A DNA stretch of 64,000 nucleotides from the NCBI RefSeq assembly GCF_017876315.1, contig NZ_JAGINU010000001.1, positions 7,192,001 through 7,256,000 on the forward strand, given 5' to 3'. The translations under genes and the position numbers were made by a program. The notes below the pieces were generated by a model. That model was not told the DNA's origin. It ran no database searches and saw only the letters and a list, made by a program, of their open reading frames with translations. Below are positions 51,652 to 59,820 of the stretch, in pieces; positions within the stretch are counted from its first letter, which is position 1; each line of letters begins with the position of its first letter. Source of the DNA: Pseudonocardia parietis. GTDB taxonomy: Bacteria; Actinomycetota; Actinomycetes; Mycobacteriales; Pseudonocardiaceae.

Positions 51652-51904
51652 TCCGGCCACCCCGCCCGTTGGAACGACTGTCCGAGCCGGGCGACACGAG
51701 TCCCCGGGCCGCAACAGATAACCGCCGCCGTGGAATACCGTCCGGCTGGAGCCGCGGTGTGCTACTCGCCGCGAGGCGACCGGCGCCCGGTTCGGACACC
51801 TTCTCCCGACCCACCTCCTGTAATCCGATTGCCGCCGTGTGCGAGGCCGATCACCATGGTCGGCGACCGCGACACCCCTGACGACCAGGCACACTGAACG
51901 AACG

Positions 51905-54900
51905 ATGTCCACCGATCCCGCCCCCTCCGCGAGCGACCGACCCGACAACGGAGCCGATACCGCTGGCCGGCCCCGACGTCCCCGTCGTCGTCGACCGAGT
52001 TCTCGTCATACCGACATCGACGACTCGACCAGCATCGATCACTCGACCAGCACGGACCAGGCCGCAGCGCAGTCCGCCCCCGGGACGGAGGGCGCCGCGC
52101 GCGGCCGTCCGGCCCGCGAGCAGCCGCGCCGACCGCGCCGCCGCGGGCCGCGGGGCCGGAGCGCTGCCGTCACGGCGCCCGGCCCCGACCCAACCTCCGT
52201 GAGCGAGGATCCGGGCCCCGACCCCGATGACCGCTCACGAGTGGCGCCGCCGCGCATCTCCTACCCCGCGGCGTTGCCGGTGTCGGCGCGCCGCGAGGAG
52301 ATCTCCGACGCCATCCGGGACAACCAGGTCGTGATCGTCGCGGGCGAGACCGGCTCCGGGAAGACGACCCAGATCCCGAAGATCTGCCTGGAGCTCGGGC
52401 GCGGTGTGCACGGGATGATCGGCCACACCCAGCCGCGGCGACTCGCCGCGCGCACGGTCGCCACCCGGATCGCCGAGGAGCTGGGCGTCGAGCTCGGCGG
52501 GGCGGTCGGCTGGAAGGTCCGGTTCACCGACCAGGTCAGCGGCTCCACCATGGTCAAGCTGATGACCGACGGGATCCTGCTGGCCGAGCTGGCCGGCGAC
52601 AAGGATCTGCGCCGGTACGACACGCTGATCATCGACGAGGCGCACGAGCGCAGCCTCAACATCGACTTCATCCTCGGGTACCTCACCCGGCTGCTGCCCC
52701 GCCGTCCCGACCTCAAGGTGATCATCACCTCGGCGACGATCGACCCGGAGCGGTTCGCCCGGCACTTCGGCGGGGAACGGACACCGGCGCCGATCGTCGA
52801 GGTGTCCGGCCGCACGTACCCGGTCGAGGTCCGCTACCGGCCCGTCGTCGACCCCGACGATCCGGACGCCGACCCGGACCGCCAGCTCGACGACGCGATC
52901 GGCGACGCCGTCGTCGAACTGCAGCGCGAGGGGCCGGGCGACGTGCTCGTGTTCCTGCCCGGGGAACGCGAGATCCGTGAGGCCGCCGACGCCCTGGAGC
53001 GGCGAAACCTGCGGAACACCGAGATCCTTCCGCTCTACGCGCGGCTCTCGACGGCCGAGCAGCAACGGATCTGGCAGCCGCACGCCGGAAACCGGGTCGT
53101 GCTCGCGACCAACGTCGCCGAGACCTCGCTGACCGTCCCGGGGGTCCGCTACGTCGTCGACACCGGCACGGCACGCATCTCGCGGTACTCGCGCCGGCTC
53201 AAGGTCCAGCGGTTGCCGATCGAGAAGATCTCCCAGGCCTCGGCGAACCAGCGGACCGGGCGCTGCGGGCGTACCTCCGACGGCATCGCGATCCGGCTCT
53301 ACGCCGAGGACGACTTCGACGCCCGCCCCGAGTTCACCGACCCGGAGATCCTGCGGACCAACCTGGCATCGGTCATCCTGCAGATGATCGCGCTGGACCT
53401 GGGCGAGATCTCGGAGTTCCCGTTCGTCGAGCCCCCGGACCGCCGGTCCGTCACCGACGGTCTCGACCTGCTGCACGAGCTCGGTGCGCTGCGCCCGGAC
53501 CGGCGCTCGCTGACCGCCGTCGGCCATGCCCTGTCCCGGCTGCCGGTCGACCCGCGGCTGGGCCGGATGCTGGTCGAGGCGCACCGCAACGGCTGCCTGC
53601 GCGAGGTGCTGGTGATCACCGCGGCGCTGTCCGTGCAGGACCCGCGCGAGCGACCGACCGAGCAGCGCCAGGCCGCGGACGACAAGCACCGCCGGTTCGG
53701 CGTCGACGGGTCGGACTTCCTCGCCTACCTGCGGCTGTGGGACCACCTGAACGAACGCCGCGACGCTCTCTCGGGCGGAAAGTTCCGCCGCGAACTGCGC
53801 GACGACTTCCTGCACTACCTGCGGGTGCGCGAGTGGTGGGACCTGCACGGCCAGCTCCGTCAGGCCGCGCGCAGCTCGGGGATGGATCTGAACGAGCGCG
53901 ATCCCGAGTGGGCCGCGCACGCCGACCGGATCCACCAGTCGGTCCTCGCCGGGCTGCTCTCCCAGGTGGGCATGCAGGATCCGCTCGCCGAGAAGAAGGA
54001 CGGCAAGAAGGAGCGCAAGGGGCCGAAGGACTATCTCGGTGCCCGCGGCGCGAAGTTCGCGATCTGGCCCGGGTCCGGGATCGCGAAGAAACCGCCGCGC
54101 TGGGTGATGGCCGCCGAGCTCGTCGAGACGACACGGCTGTGGGCGCGCACCGTCGCACCCGTGCAGCCGGACTGGATCGAGCCCCTGGCCGGCCATCTCG
54201 TCAAGAAGACATATTCGGAACCCCGCTGGTCGAGGAAGCGGGCGAGCGCGGTCGCGACCGAACGGGTCACCCTGCACGGGCTGCCGCTGGTCGCCGACCG
54301 CACCGTCGCGTACGGCCGCATCGACCCCGAGGTGAGCCGGGACCTGTTCCTGCGCCACGCCCTCGTCGAGGGCGACTGGGAGACCCGGCACCCGTTCTTC
54401 CATGCCAACCGCGAACTGCTCGACGACGCCGAGGAACTCGAGCACCGGGCACGGCGGCGCGACCTCGTGGTGGACGAGGACACCCTGCTCGCGTTCTACG
54501 ACGAGCGTGTCCCGGCCGACGTGGTCTCCGGAAAGCACTTCGACCGCTGGTGGAAGGAGGAGTCGCAGCGCAGTCCCGAGCTGCTCACCTACACCGAGGA
54601 ACTGCTCACCACCGACGCCGCGCAGCAGGTCGACCGGGCCGCGTATCCCGACCACCTGGCCGCCGGCGGGCTGACCCTGCCGCTGTCCTACGCGTTCGAA
54701 CCGGGGCACCACACCGACGGCGTCACCGTCGACGTGCCGGTGGCAGCGCTGCACCAGGTGGACCCGACTCCGTTCACCTGGCAGGTCCCGGGGCTGCGTG
54801 AGGAGCTGGTGACCGCGCTGATCAGGACCCTGCCGCGCAACCTTCGGCGCAACTTCTCCCCCGCGCCGGACCACGCGAAGGCGGTCCTGCGCCGGCTCGC

Positions 54901-56008
54901 GGGCGACACCGACCGGCCGCTGCTCGACGGCCTCGAGCGCGAGCTGGGCCGGATGCGCAACGTCGAGATCCGGCGCGAGGACTGGGAGCTCGACCGGCTT
55001 CCCGAGCACCTCACCGTCACCTTCCGGGTGCTCGACGAGTCCGGTACCGAGCTCGCCCGCGGCACCGACCTGGACCGCCTGCGCCACGAGCTGGCGCCGA
55101 AGGTGCGCGAGGAGCTGGCCGCCGCCGGGACCGAGGTGGAGGCCTCCGGGCTGACGTCCTGGACGATCGGCGAGCTGCCCCGTGAGCTGCCGATCCGGCG
55201 CGGGGCGCACGTCGTCACCGGCTATCCCGGCCTGCTCACCAGAGGTATGCAGAGCAATGCGGTGGACGTGCGGGTGTTCGCGACCCCGGCCGAACGCGAT
55301 CTCGCGCACCATCGCGGCGCGCGCCGGCTGCTACTTCTCGGCACCACCCACCCGGGCAAGCAGGTCCAGCGCGGGCTCGACAACCGGGCCCGGCTGGCGT
55401 TGTCACGCAACCCGCACGGCTCCCTGGACGCGCTGCTCGACGACTGCACCACCGCGGCGGCCGACCACCTGATCAACCGCGGTGGTGGCGCCCCGTACGA
55501 CCGGGCGCAGTACGACCGGCTGGCCGAGCTGGTGCGGATGCGACTGCCGGCGACCACGCTGCAGGTGCTCGACGCCGTCCGCGGTGTCCTCGAGGCCTGG
55601 CACGCGGTCGGCACGAGGCTGGCCGAGCTGCGTGGGCCCGCCACCCGCGACGGTGTCGCCGACGTGCGGGCGATCATGGATCGGCTCGTCACGCCGGGCT
55701 TCGTCACGGCGACCGGCGCGACCCGGCTCGGCGACGTCAAGCGCTACCTGCAGGCCCTCGGCCTGCGGCTGGACAAGCTGCACGCCGATCCCGGCCGCGA
55801 CGCCCGCTGGACCGCCGAGATCGCGCCGGTCGAGGCCGAGTACCGCGGCCTGCTCGCCGCGCTGCCGGAGGGCACCGAGCCCTCGCCTGCGCTGCGTGAG
55901 ATCGGCTGGATGGTCGAGGAACTGCGGGTGTCGCAGTACGCGCACCCGATGAAGACCCGGTACCCGGTCTCGGTGCCGCGGGTGGAGCGGGCGATCGACG
56001 AGCTGTGA
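51905..56008 (+). CDS. hrpA: ATP-dependent RNA helicase HrpA
   Basis: This 1367-residue DEAH-box helicase has a disordered Arg/Pro/Asp-rich N-terminus (about 1-110). The helicase core follows with GETGSGKTTQIP (about 160), IDEAHERS (about 247), TSATIDPERF and QRTGRCGRTSDG. HA2/OB regions and the long HrpA-specific DUF3418 C-terminal domain (about 770-1360) follow. HrpA rescues stalled ribosomes and remodels RNA in other bacteria. ATG 51905 yields the usual length (about 1300). Confidence 0.95.
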   Translation: MSTDPAPSASDRPDNGADTAGRPRRPRRRRPSSRHTDIDDSTSIDHSTSTDQAAAQSAPGTEGAARGRPAREQPRRPRRRGPRGRSAAVTAPGPDPTSVSEDPGPDPDDRSRVAPPRISYPAALPVSARREEISDAIRDNQVVIVAGETGSGKTTQIPKICLELGRGVHGMIGHTQPRRLAARTVATRIAEELGVELGGAVGWKVRFTDQVSGSTMVKLMTDGILLAELAGDKDLRRYDTLIIDEAHERSLNIDFILGYLTRLLPRRPDLKVIITSATIDPERFARHFGGERTPAPIVEVSGRTYPVEVRYRPVVDPDDPDADPDRQLDDAIGDAVVELQREGPGDVLVFLPGEREIREAADALERRNLRNTEILPLYARLSTAEQQRIWQPHAGNRVVLATNVAETSLTVPGVRYVVDTGTARISRYSRRLKVQRLPIEKISQASANQRTGRCGRTSDGIAIRLYAEDDFDARPEFTDPEILRTNLASVILQMIALDLGEISEFPFVEPPDRRSVTDGLDLLHELGALRPDRRSLTAVGHALSRLPVDPRLGRMLVEAHRNGCLREVLVITAALSVQDPRERPTEQRQAADDKHRRFGVDGSDFLAYLRLWDHLNERRDALSGGKFRRELRDDFLHYLRVREWWDLHGQLRQAARSSGMDLNERDPEWAAHADRIHQSVLAGLLSQVGMQDPLAEKKDGKKERKGPKDYLGARGAKFAIWPGSGIAKKPPRWVMAAELVETTRLWARTVAPVQPDWIEPLAGHLVKKTYSEPRWSRKRASAVATERVTLHGLPLVADRTVAYGRIDPEVSRDLFLRHALVEGDWETRHPFFHANRELLDDAEELEHRARRRDLVVDEDTLLAFYDERVPADVVSGKHFDRWWKEESQRSPELLTYTEELLTTDAAQQVDRAAYPDHLAAGGLTLPLSYAFEPGHHTDGVTVDVPVAALHQVDPTPFTWQVPGLREELVTALIRTLPRNLRRNFSPAPDHAKAVLRRLAGDTDRPLLDGLERELGRMRNVEIRREDWELDRLPEHLTVTFRVLDESGTELARGTDLDRLRHELAPKVREELAAAGTEVEASGLTSWTIGELPRELPIRRGAHVVTGYPGLLTRGMQSNAVDVRVFATPAERDLAHHRGARRLLLLGTTHPGKQVQRGLDNRARLALSRNPHGSLDALLDDCTTAAADHLINRGGGAPYDRAQYDRLAELVRMRLPATTLQVLDAVRGVLEAWHAVGTRLAELRGPATRDGVADVRAIMDRLVTPGFVTATGATRLGDVKRYLQALGLRLDKLHADPGRDARWTAEIAPVEAEYRGLLAALPEGTEPSPALREIGWMVEELRVSQYAHPMKTRYPVSVPRVERAIDEL

Positions 56009-56038
56009 GTGTCGGTGGCAACCGGCACACTCCGTGGC

Positions 56039-56419
56039 ATGGACGCACCCATCGCCACGTTCTCCCTGTTCGCCCTCGACTGCCCGGACCCGGTGGGGCT
56101 CGCGCGGTTCTACTCGCGGATCACCGGCTGGCCGCTCGCCGAGCAGGACCACGACGACTGGGTCGAGCTCGACTCCGGCGGGGCCGGCGCGACGCTGGCG
56201 TTCCAGCGGATCGAGGAGGGCGAGTTCCGCCCGCCGCAGTGGCCCGGGCAGGAGCACCCGCAGCGGGCACACACCGACTTCGCGGTACCGGATCTCGACG
56301 CCGGCGAGGCCGCGGTGCTCGCGATCGGGGCCCGCAAGCACGACGTGCAGCCCTCCCCGGACAGCTTCCGGGTCTTCCTCGACCCGATCGGGCACCCCTT
56401 CTGCCTGGTGAAGCCATGA
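56039..56419 (+). CDS. VOC-family (glyoxalase-like) protein
   Basis: This 126-residue protein is a vicinal-oxygen-chelate fold protein of the small actinobacterial type. It has FALDCPDPVGLARFYSRITGW (about 10-30), HTDFAVPDLDAGEAAVLAIGA (about 80-100) and a C-terminal FLDPIGHPFCLV, which gives the usual metal/substrate ligands. Function is unknown. An upstream in-frame GTG (56009) directly follows the hrpA stop; ATG 56039 is more family-like. Confidence 0.8.
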   Translation: MDAPIATFSLFALDCPDPVGLARFYSRITGWPLAEQDHDDWVELDSGGAGATLAFQRIEEGEFRPPQWPGQEHPQRAHTDFAVPDLDAGEAAVLAIGARKHDVQPSPDSFRVFLDPIGHPFCLVKP

Positions 56420-56420
56420 C

Positions 56421-56597
56421 TATGACACCGGGCGACGGAGCGCACCGCCCGGGCCGACGCCGCAGCGGAACTGCGGTCGGGCTGCCGACGAGCTGAAGCG
56501 CAGTGGGATGTCGGTACGCGAACTCGGCCGGGTCCTCGGCGTCTCCTACCAGCGGGCGAGTCAGCTCACGAGCGGATCGGCGCGGCAGGCCTCCTGA
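56421..56597 (+). pseudogene. Remnant of an HTH protein
   Basis: An open frame without a start ends with ADELKRSGMSVRELGRVLGVSYQRASQLTSG, a sigma-70-r4/resolvase-like HTH typical of antitoxin or small regulator C-termini. An adjacent frame contains RTARADAAAELRSG, which could be its frameshifted N-terminal part. No complete gene can be formed, so I read it as decay. Confidence 0.45.
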
Positions 56598-56694
56598 CCT
56601 GCCGGCCGGCCCCGGCGAGGCACCGGTGACCGGCGGGATCGCGCCGCGGGCGTGAGGATCATGGCCAGACGCCGACGGCGAGGGAGCCGCGCAG

Positions 56695-57897
56695 ATGACC
56701 ACACCGACCACCCCGTACACCGAACTCGGCGAGGCACTCGGTACCGACTTCTTCTCGGTGCGCGACCAGTTCACCGACGAGCAGTGGCAGTTGTTCATGG
56801 ACACGCGCAGGTTCGTCGACACCGAGGTCCTCACCGACATCAACGACTACTGGGAGCGCGCCGAGCTGCCCTGGCACCTGTTCCGCAGGCTCCCCGAGCT
56901 CGGCGTCGTGGGCGAGGACATCGCCGGCCACGGCGCGGCGGAGATGAGCCCGCTCGCGCTCGGGCTCGTCCACATGGAGCTGCACCGCGGGGACGGCTCG
57001 CTGGGCACCTTCCTCGGGGTGCATGCCGGGCTGGCGATGAAGGCGATCGACATGTGCGGCTCCGACGAGCAGAAGCAGCGCTGGCTGCCGTCGATGTCCA
57101 CCATGGACAAGCTGGGGGCGTTCGCGCTGACCGAGCCGCAGCACGGTTCCGACTCCGTCGCGCTGGAGACGACCGCGACCCGCGACGGCGACGGATGGGT
57201 GCTGCACGGCTCGAAGCGGTGGATCGGCAACGGCACGGTCGCCGATCTCGTGGTCGTCTGGGCGCGGGACACCGACTCCGGGGACGTGCTGGGCTTCGTC
57301 GTCGAGACGCCGGCCGAGGGCTACTCGGCCACCGTCATCCCGGGCAAGGTCTCGCTGCGCGCGCTGTGGCAGGCCGACATCAGCCTGGACGGCGTCCGCG
57401 TCCCCGAGGAGAACTGCCTGGCGCACGCCCGCACGTTCGCCGACTGCGCCGCCGTGCTCGCCACGACCCGCAGCACCTGCGCGTGGATGGCGTTGGGCCA
57501 CGCCACCGCCGGCTACGACGCCGCGCTGCGCTACGCGACGACGCGCGAGCAGTTCGGCAAGCCACTCGCGAGCTTCCAGCTCGTGCAGGACCGGCTGGTG
57601 AAGATGCTGGCCGACCTCACCGGCATGCAGCTCTACTGCATGCAGACCGCCCGGCTCGCCGAGGCCGGGAAGCTCTCCCCGACCGTCGCCGGCCTGGCGA
57701 AGATGCACAACACGCGCACCGCCCGGTCGATCCTGTCCGAGGCGCGGGACCTGCTCGGCGGGAACGGGATCCTGCTGGAGCACCACGTCGTCCGGCACTG
57801 GGCCGACATCGAGTCGATCCACACCTTCGAGGGCACCGAGACGATCCAGACCCTGATCGTCGGCCGGGACATCACCGGCATCAGCGCCTTCGCCTGA
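56695..57897 (+). CDS. Acyl-CoA dehydrogenase (glutaryl-CoA dehydrogenase-like)
   Basis: This 400-residue FAD enzyme has the N-terminal DEQWQLFMDTRRFV helix, AFALTEPQHGSDS (about 143) and the C-terminal catalytic glutamate in HTFEGTETIQTLIVGRDITG (about 380). The ARDLLGGNGILLEHHVVRHWADIE segment resembles glutaryl-CoA dehydrogenase. It is likely involved in beta-oxidation or lysine/aromatic degradation. A short stem just beyond the stop separates it from the convergent DUF2236 gene. Confidence 0.9.
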   Translation: MTTPTTPYTELGEALGTDFFSVRDQFTDEQWQLFMDTRRFVDTEVLTDINDYWERAELPWHLFRRLPELGVVGEDIAGHGAAEMSPLALGLVHMELHRGDGSLGTFLGVHAGLAMKAIDMCGSDEQKQRWLPSMSTMDKLGAFALTEPQHGSDSVALETTATRDGDGWVLHGSKRWIGNGTVADLVVVWARDTDSGDVLGFVVETPAEGYSATVIPGKVSLRALWQADISLDGVRVPEENCLAHARTFADCAAVLATTRSTCAWMALGHATAGYDAALRYATTREQFGKPLASFQLVQDRLVKMLADLTGMQLYCMQTARLAEAGKLSPTVAGLAKMHNTRTARSILSEARDLLGGNGILLEHHVVRHWADIESIHTFEGTETIQTLIVGRDITGISAFA

Positions 57898-57906
57898 TCC
57901 GCCCGG

Positions 57907-59109
57907 TCAGGCCGCCAGATCGCGCGGGCCGGGGCTCGCCGGGCCGAACCGGCGGGCCAGCTCGGCACGGACCCGGCGGTCCGAGTGCTCCTCCAGCCAC
58001 CGCCTGCCCCGCCGGGACCGGGCGACGACCAGCGACGCGACGAGGTTGCGCAGCACCTGCGACGGGACGATCCACGGCGCCGTCACCGGCAGGGCCAGGT
58101 CCCGCATCCCCTCGGCCCGCAGGAACACCCGCAGCAGGGAGAGCAGCCGCCGCCGCGCCCACCGCCCGCACCACCCGGGTCGCTCGGCCCGCACGCCCTC
58201 GACCAGTGCTTCGGTCAGCCGGGCCCCGTTCGGGGTCACGTCCCCCTGGGCGAGCAGCACGTGGTGGTTGAACGCGTTCTGCTCGCGCTCGGTGTCGAAC
58301 AGCCAGTCCGCATCGACGCCCATCAGCCATCCGACGTAGCGCCAGAGGTGCATGATCGCGTCCGACTCCGTGCGGGAGACGTGGCGTCCCAGGAGCCTGC
58401 AGCCCAGGATCGCGGTGCTGTTGAACAGGCCGAGGGTCGCCGCGAGATCCGACTGGTTGATCGGCAGCCCGTGCTCACCGGTGTCCCAGTCGCGCTCGTA
58501 CCGGTCGGCGACGAGCGCGTGCATGGCCCGCACGTGCACGGTCGTCCGCCAGCCCTCACCGCCGCGTTCCATCCCGCCGGGCCTGCTCACCGCGAAGCCC
58601 CACGCCTGGGTCTCGCCGAGCCGGCGCATCGCGCCCTCGCCGGTGAGCCCGCCGGTGCGCACCAGCAGCTCGGTCGGGCCGCCGTAGCGATAGCCGCCGA
58701 TCAGCGAGAGGCCCAGCAGGACGTCGTCGCGGCTGCGTCCGAGCCGCCGGTATGCCCGCCCGCCCCGTTCCAGCAGGTCCCGGTCGAGCCACGGCGGTTC
58801 CGGGCTGACGCTCGCGAAGAACTCCCGCAGCGGCGCCGGGGCGTCCGCGGGCGGCCCGCCGGCGGCGAGTGCCTGGTGGAACGCCCGCATCGTCACCCGG
58901 TCCGGGGCGTCGCGGCGCATCGCCCGGGCCAGCCGGGCGCCGGTCTCGTCCCGGGTCGTCATCCGCCTGCCCAGCTCGGCGATCAACGACTCGTCGGGTT
59001 CGCGGACCCGGGCGATCAGGCCCAGCGGGCGGGCGATGCGGGCCGAGCGCTCCGGTGCGCTGCGGAAACGTCGCGGGTACGGCTGCGCGACGGACGTCTC
59101 TGCCACCAT
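57907..59109 (-). CDS. DUF2236/MpaB-family oxygenase
   Basis: This 400-residue protein belongs to the DUF2236 (MpaB/latex-clearing-like) family. Conserved parts are SLIGGYRYGGPTELLVRTGGL, ETQAWGFAVSRPGGM, HVRAMHALVADRYERDWDTGEHGLPINQSDLAATL and HLWRYVGWLMGVD. The conserved histidines could bind a haem b, as in latex-clearing proteins. It is divergent from a TetR gene (56 bp between starts), which probably represses it. Confidence 0.82.
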   Translation of the reverse strand: MVAETSVAQPYPRRFRSAPERSARIARPLGLIARVREPDESLIAELGRRMTTRDETGARLARAMRRDAPDRVTMRAFHQALAAGGPPADAPAPLREFFASVSPEPPWLDRDLLERGGRAYRRLGRSRDDVLLGLSLIGGYRYGGPTELLVRTGGLTGEGAMRRLGETQAWGFAVSRPGGMERGGEGWRTTVHVRAMHALVADRYERDWDTGEHGLPINQSDLAATLGLFNSTAILGCRLLGRHVSRTESDAIMHLWRYVGWLMGVDADWLFDTEREQNAFNHHVLLAQGDVTPNGARLTEALVEGVRAERPGWCGRWARRRLLSLLRVFLRAEGMRDLALPVTAPWIVPSQVLRNLVASLVVARSRRGRRWLEEHSDRRVRAELARRFGPASPGPRDLAA

Positions 59110-59119
59110 TCCCGGATGC

Positions 59120-59144
59120 TGACACGAGCGAATACTCGCGTTCA
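59120..59144. promoter_or_regulatory. Candidate TetR operator between divergent genes
   Basis: An imperfect dyad starts TGA-CA-CGAG and ends CTCG-CGT-TCA around a 6-nt centre. It lies between the two divergent start codons, where a TetR repressor of the DUF2236 gene would bind. Confidence 0.4.
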
Positions 59145-59165
59145 ATGCGCGTTCGGGAGGTTCCC

Positions 59166-59786
59166 GTGAGCGCGCGGCCGGCGCGGCGGCGGGCACCGCA
59201 ACAGGAGCGCTCGCGGCAGATGGTGGAGCGGATCGTCACCGCCGGGCGGGAGGTGCTGGTGGCCCACGGCTACGACGGCGCGTCGACCAACCGGATCGCG
59301 GCGGCCGCGGGGATCTCCCCCGGCTCGCTCTACCAGTACTTCCCGGACAAGGACGCGGTCGTCGGCGAGGTACTCGGCCGGTACCTCGACGATCTGGAGA
59401 CTCGCGTCTCGCGCGCATTCCTGGAGGCGGTACCGGCCAGGGACGTCGCGGACGCCGTCCACGCCACGGTGGTGGCGTTGCTCGACGTGATCGGCGAGCA
59501 GCCCGACCTGCACCGGGTCCTCGCCGAGCAGCTGCCGCGCACCGCGGGCGGGCGCCGGGTCGCGTTCGCCCGCCGGATCGACGAGCTGGCCACGATGGCG
59601 CTGCTCGGCCGGGGCGTCCCACCGGAACGGGCGCGGGTCACCGCCTGGACGGTCGTGCGCACCGTCGAACACGTGACGACGAGCTACATCCTGGAGCGCC
59701 CCGGGTTCGACCGCGAGGTGGTGGTCGCCGAGCTGACCCGGCTCGTCACCACCCATCTCGGCGGATCGGCACCCGGGGTCTCGTGA
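59166..59786 (+). CDS. TetR-family transcriptional regulator
   Basis: This 206-residue regulator has a classical N-terminal HTH (about 15-60): IVTAGREVLVAHGYDGASTNRIAAAAGISPGSLYQYFPDKDAV. The C-terminal domain is of the AcrR/PF17918-like type. GTG 59166 is chosen since GGGAGG lies 5 nt upstream; ATG 59145 is possible. It probably controls the divergent DUF2236 gene. Confidence 0.88.
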   Translation: MSARPARRRAPQQERSRQMVERIVTAGREVLVAHGYDGASTNRIAAAAGISPGSLYQYFPDKDAVVGEVLGRYLDDLETRVSRAFLEAVPARDVADAVHATVVALLDVIGEQPDLHRVLAEQLPRTAGGRRVAFARRIDELATMALLGRGVPPERARVTAWTVVRTVEHVTTSYILERPGFDREVVVAELTRLVTTHLGGSAPGVS

Positions 59787-59820
59787 CGAACGAGCCGGAG
59801 CCGGGACCGCGGCGATCCGT

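Noticed and set aside
52235..55312. 1025-aa minus-strand frame over hrpA
   Set aside because: It is a GC-driven shadow; the plus strand carries all helicase motifs.
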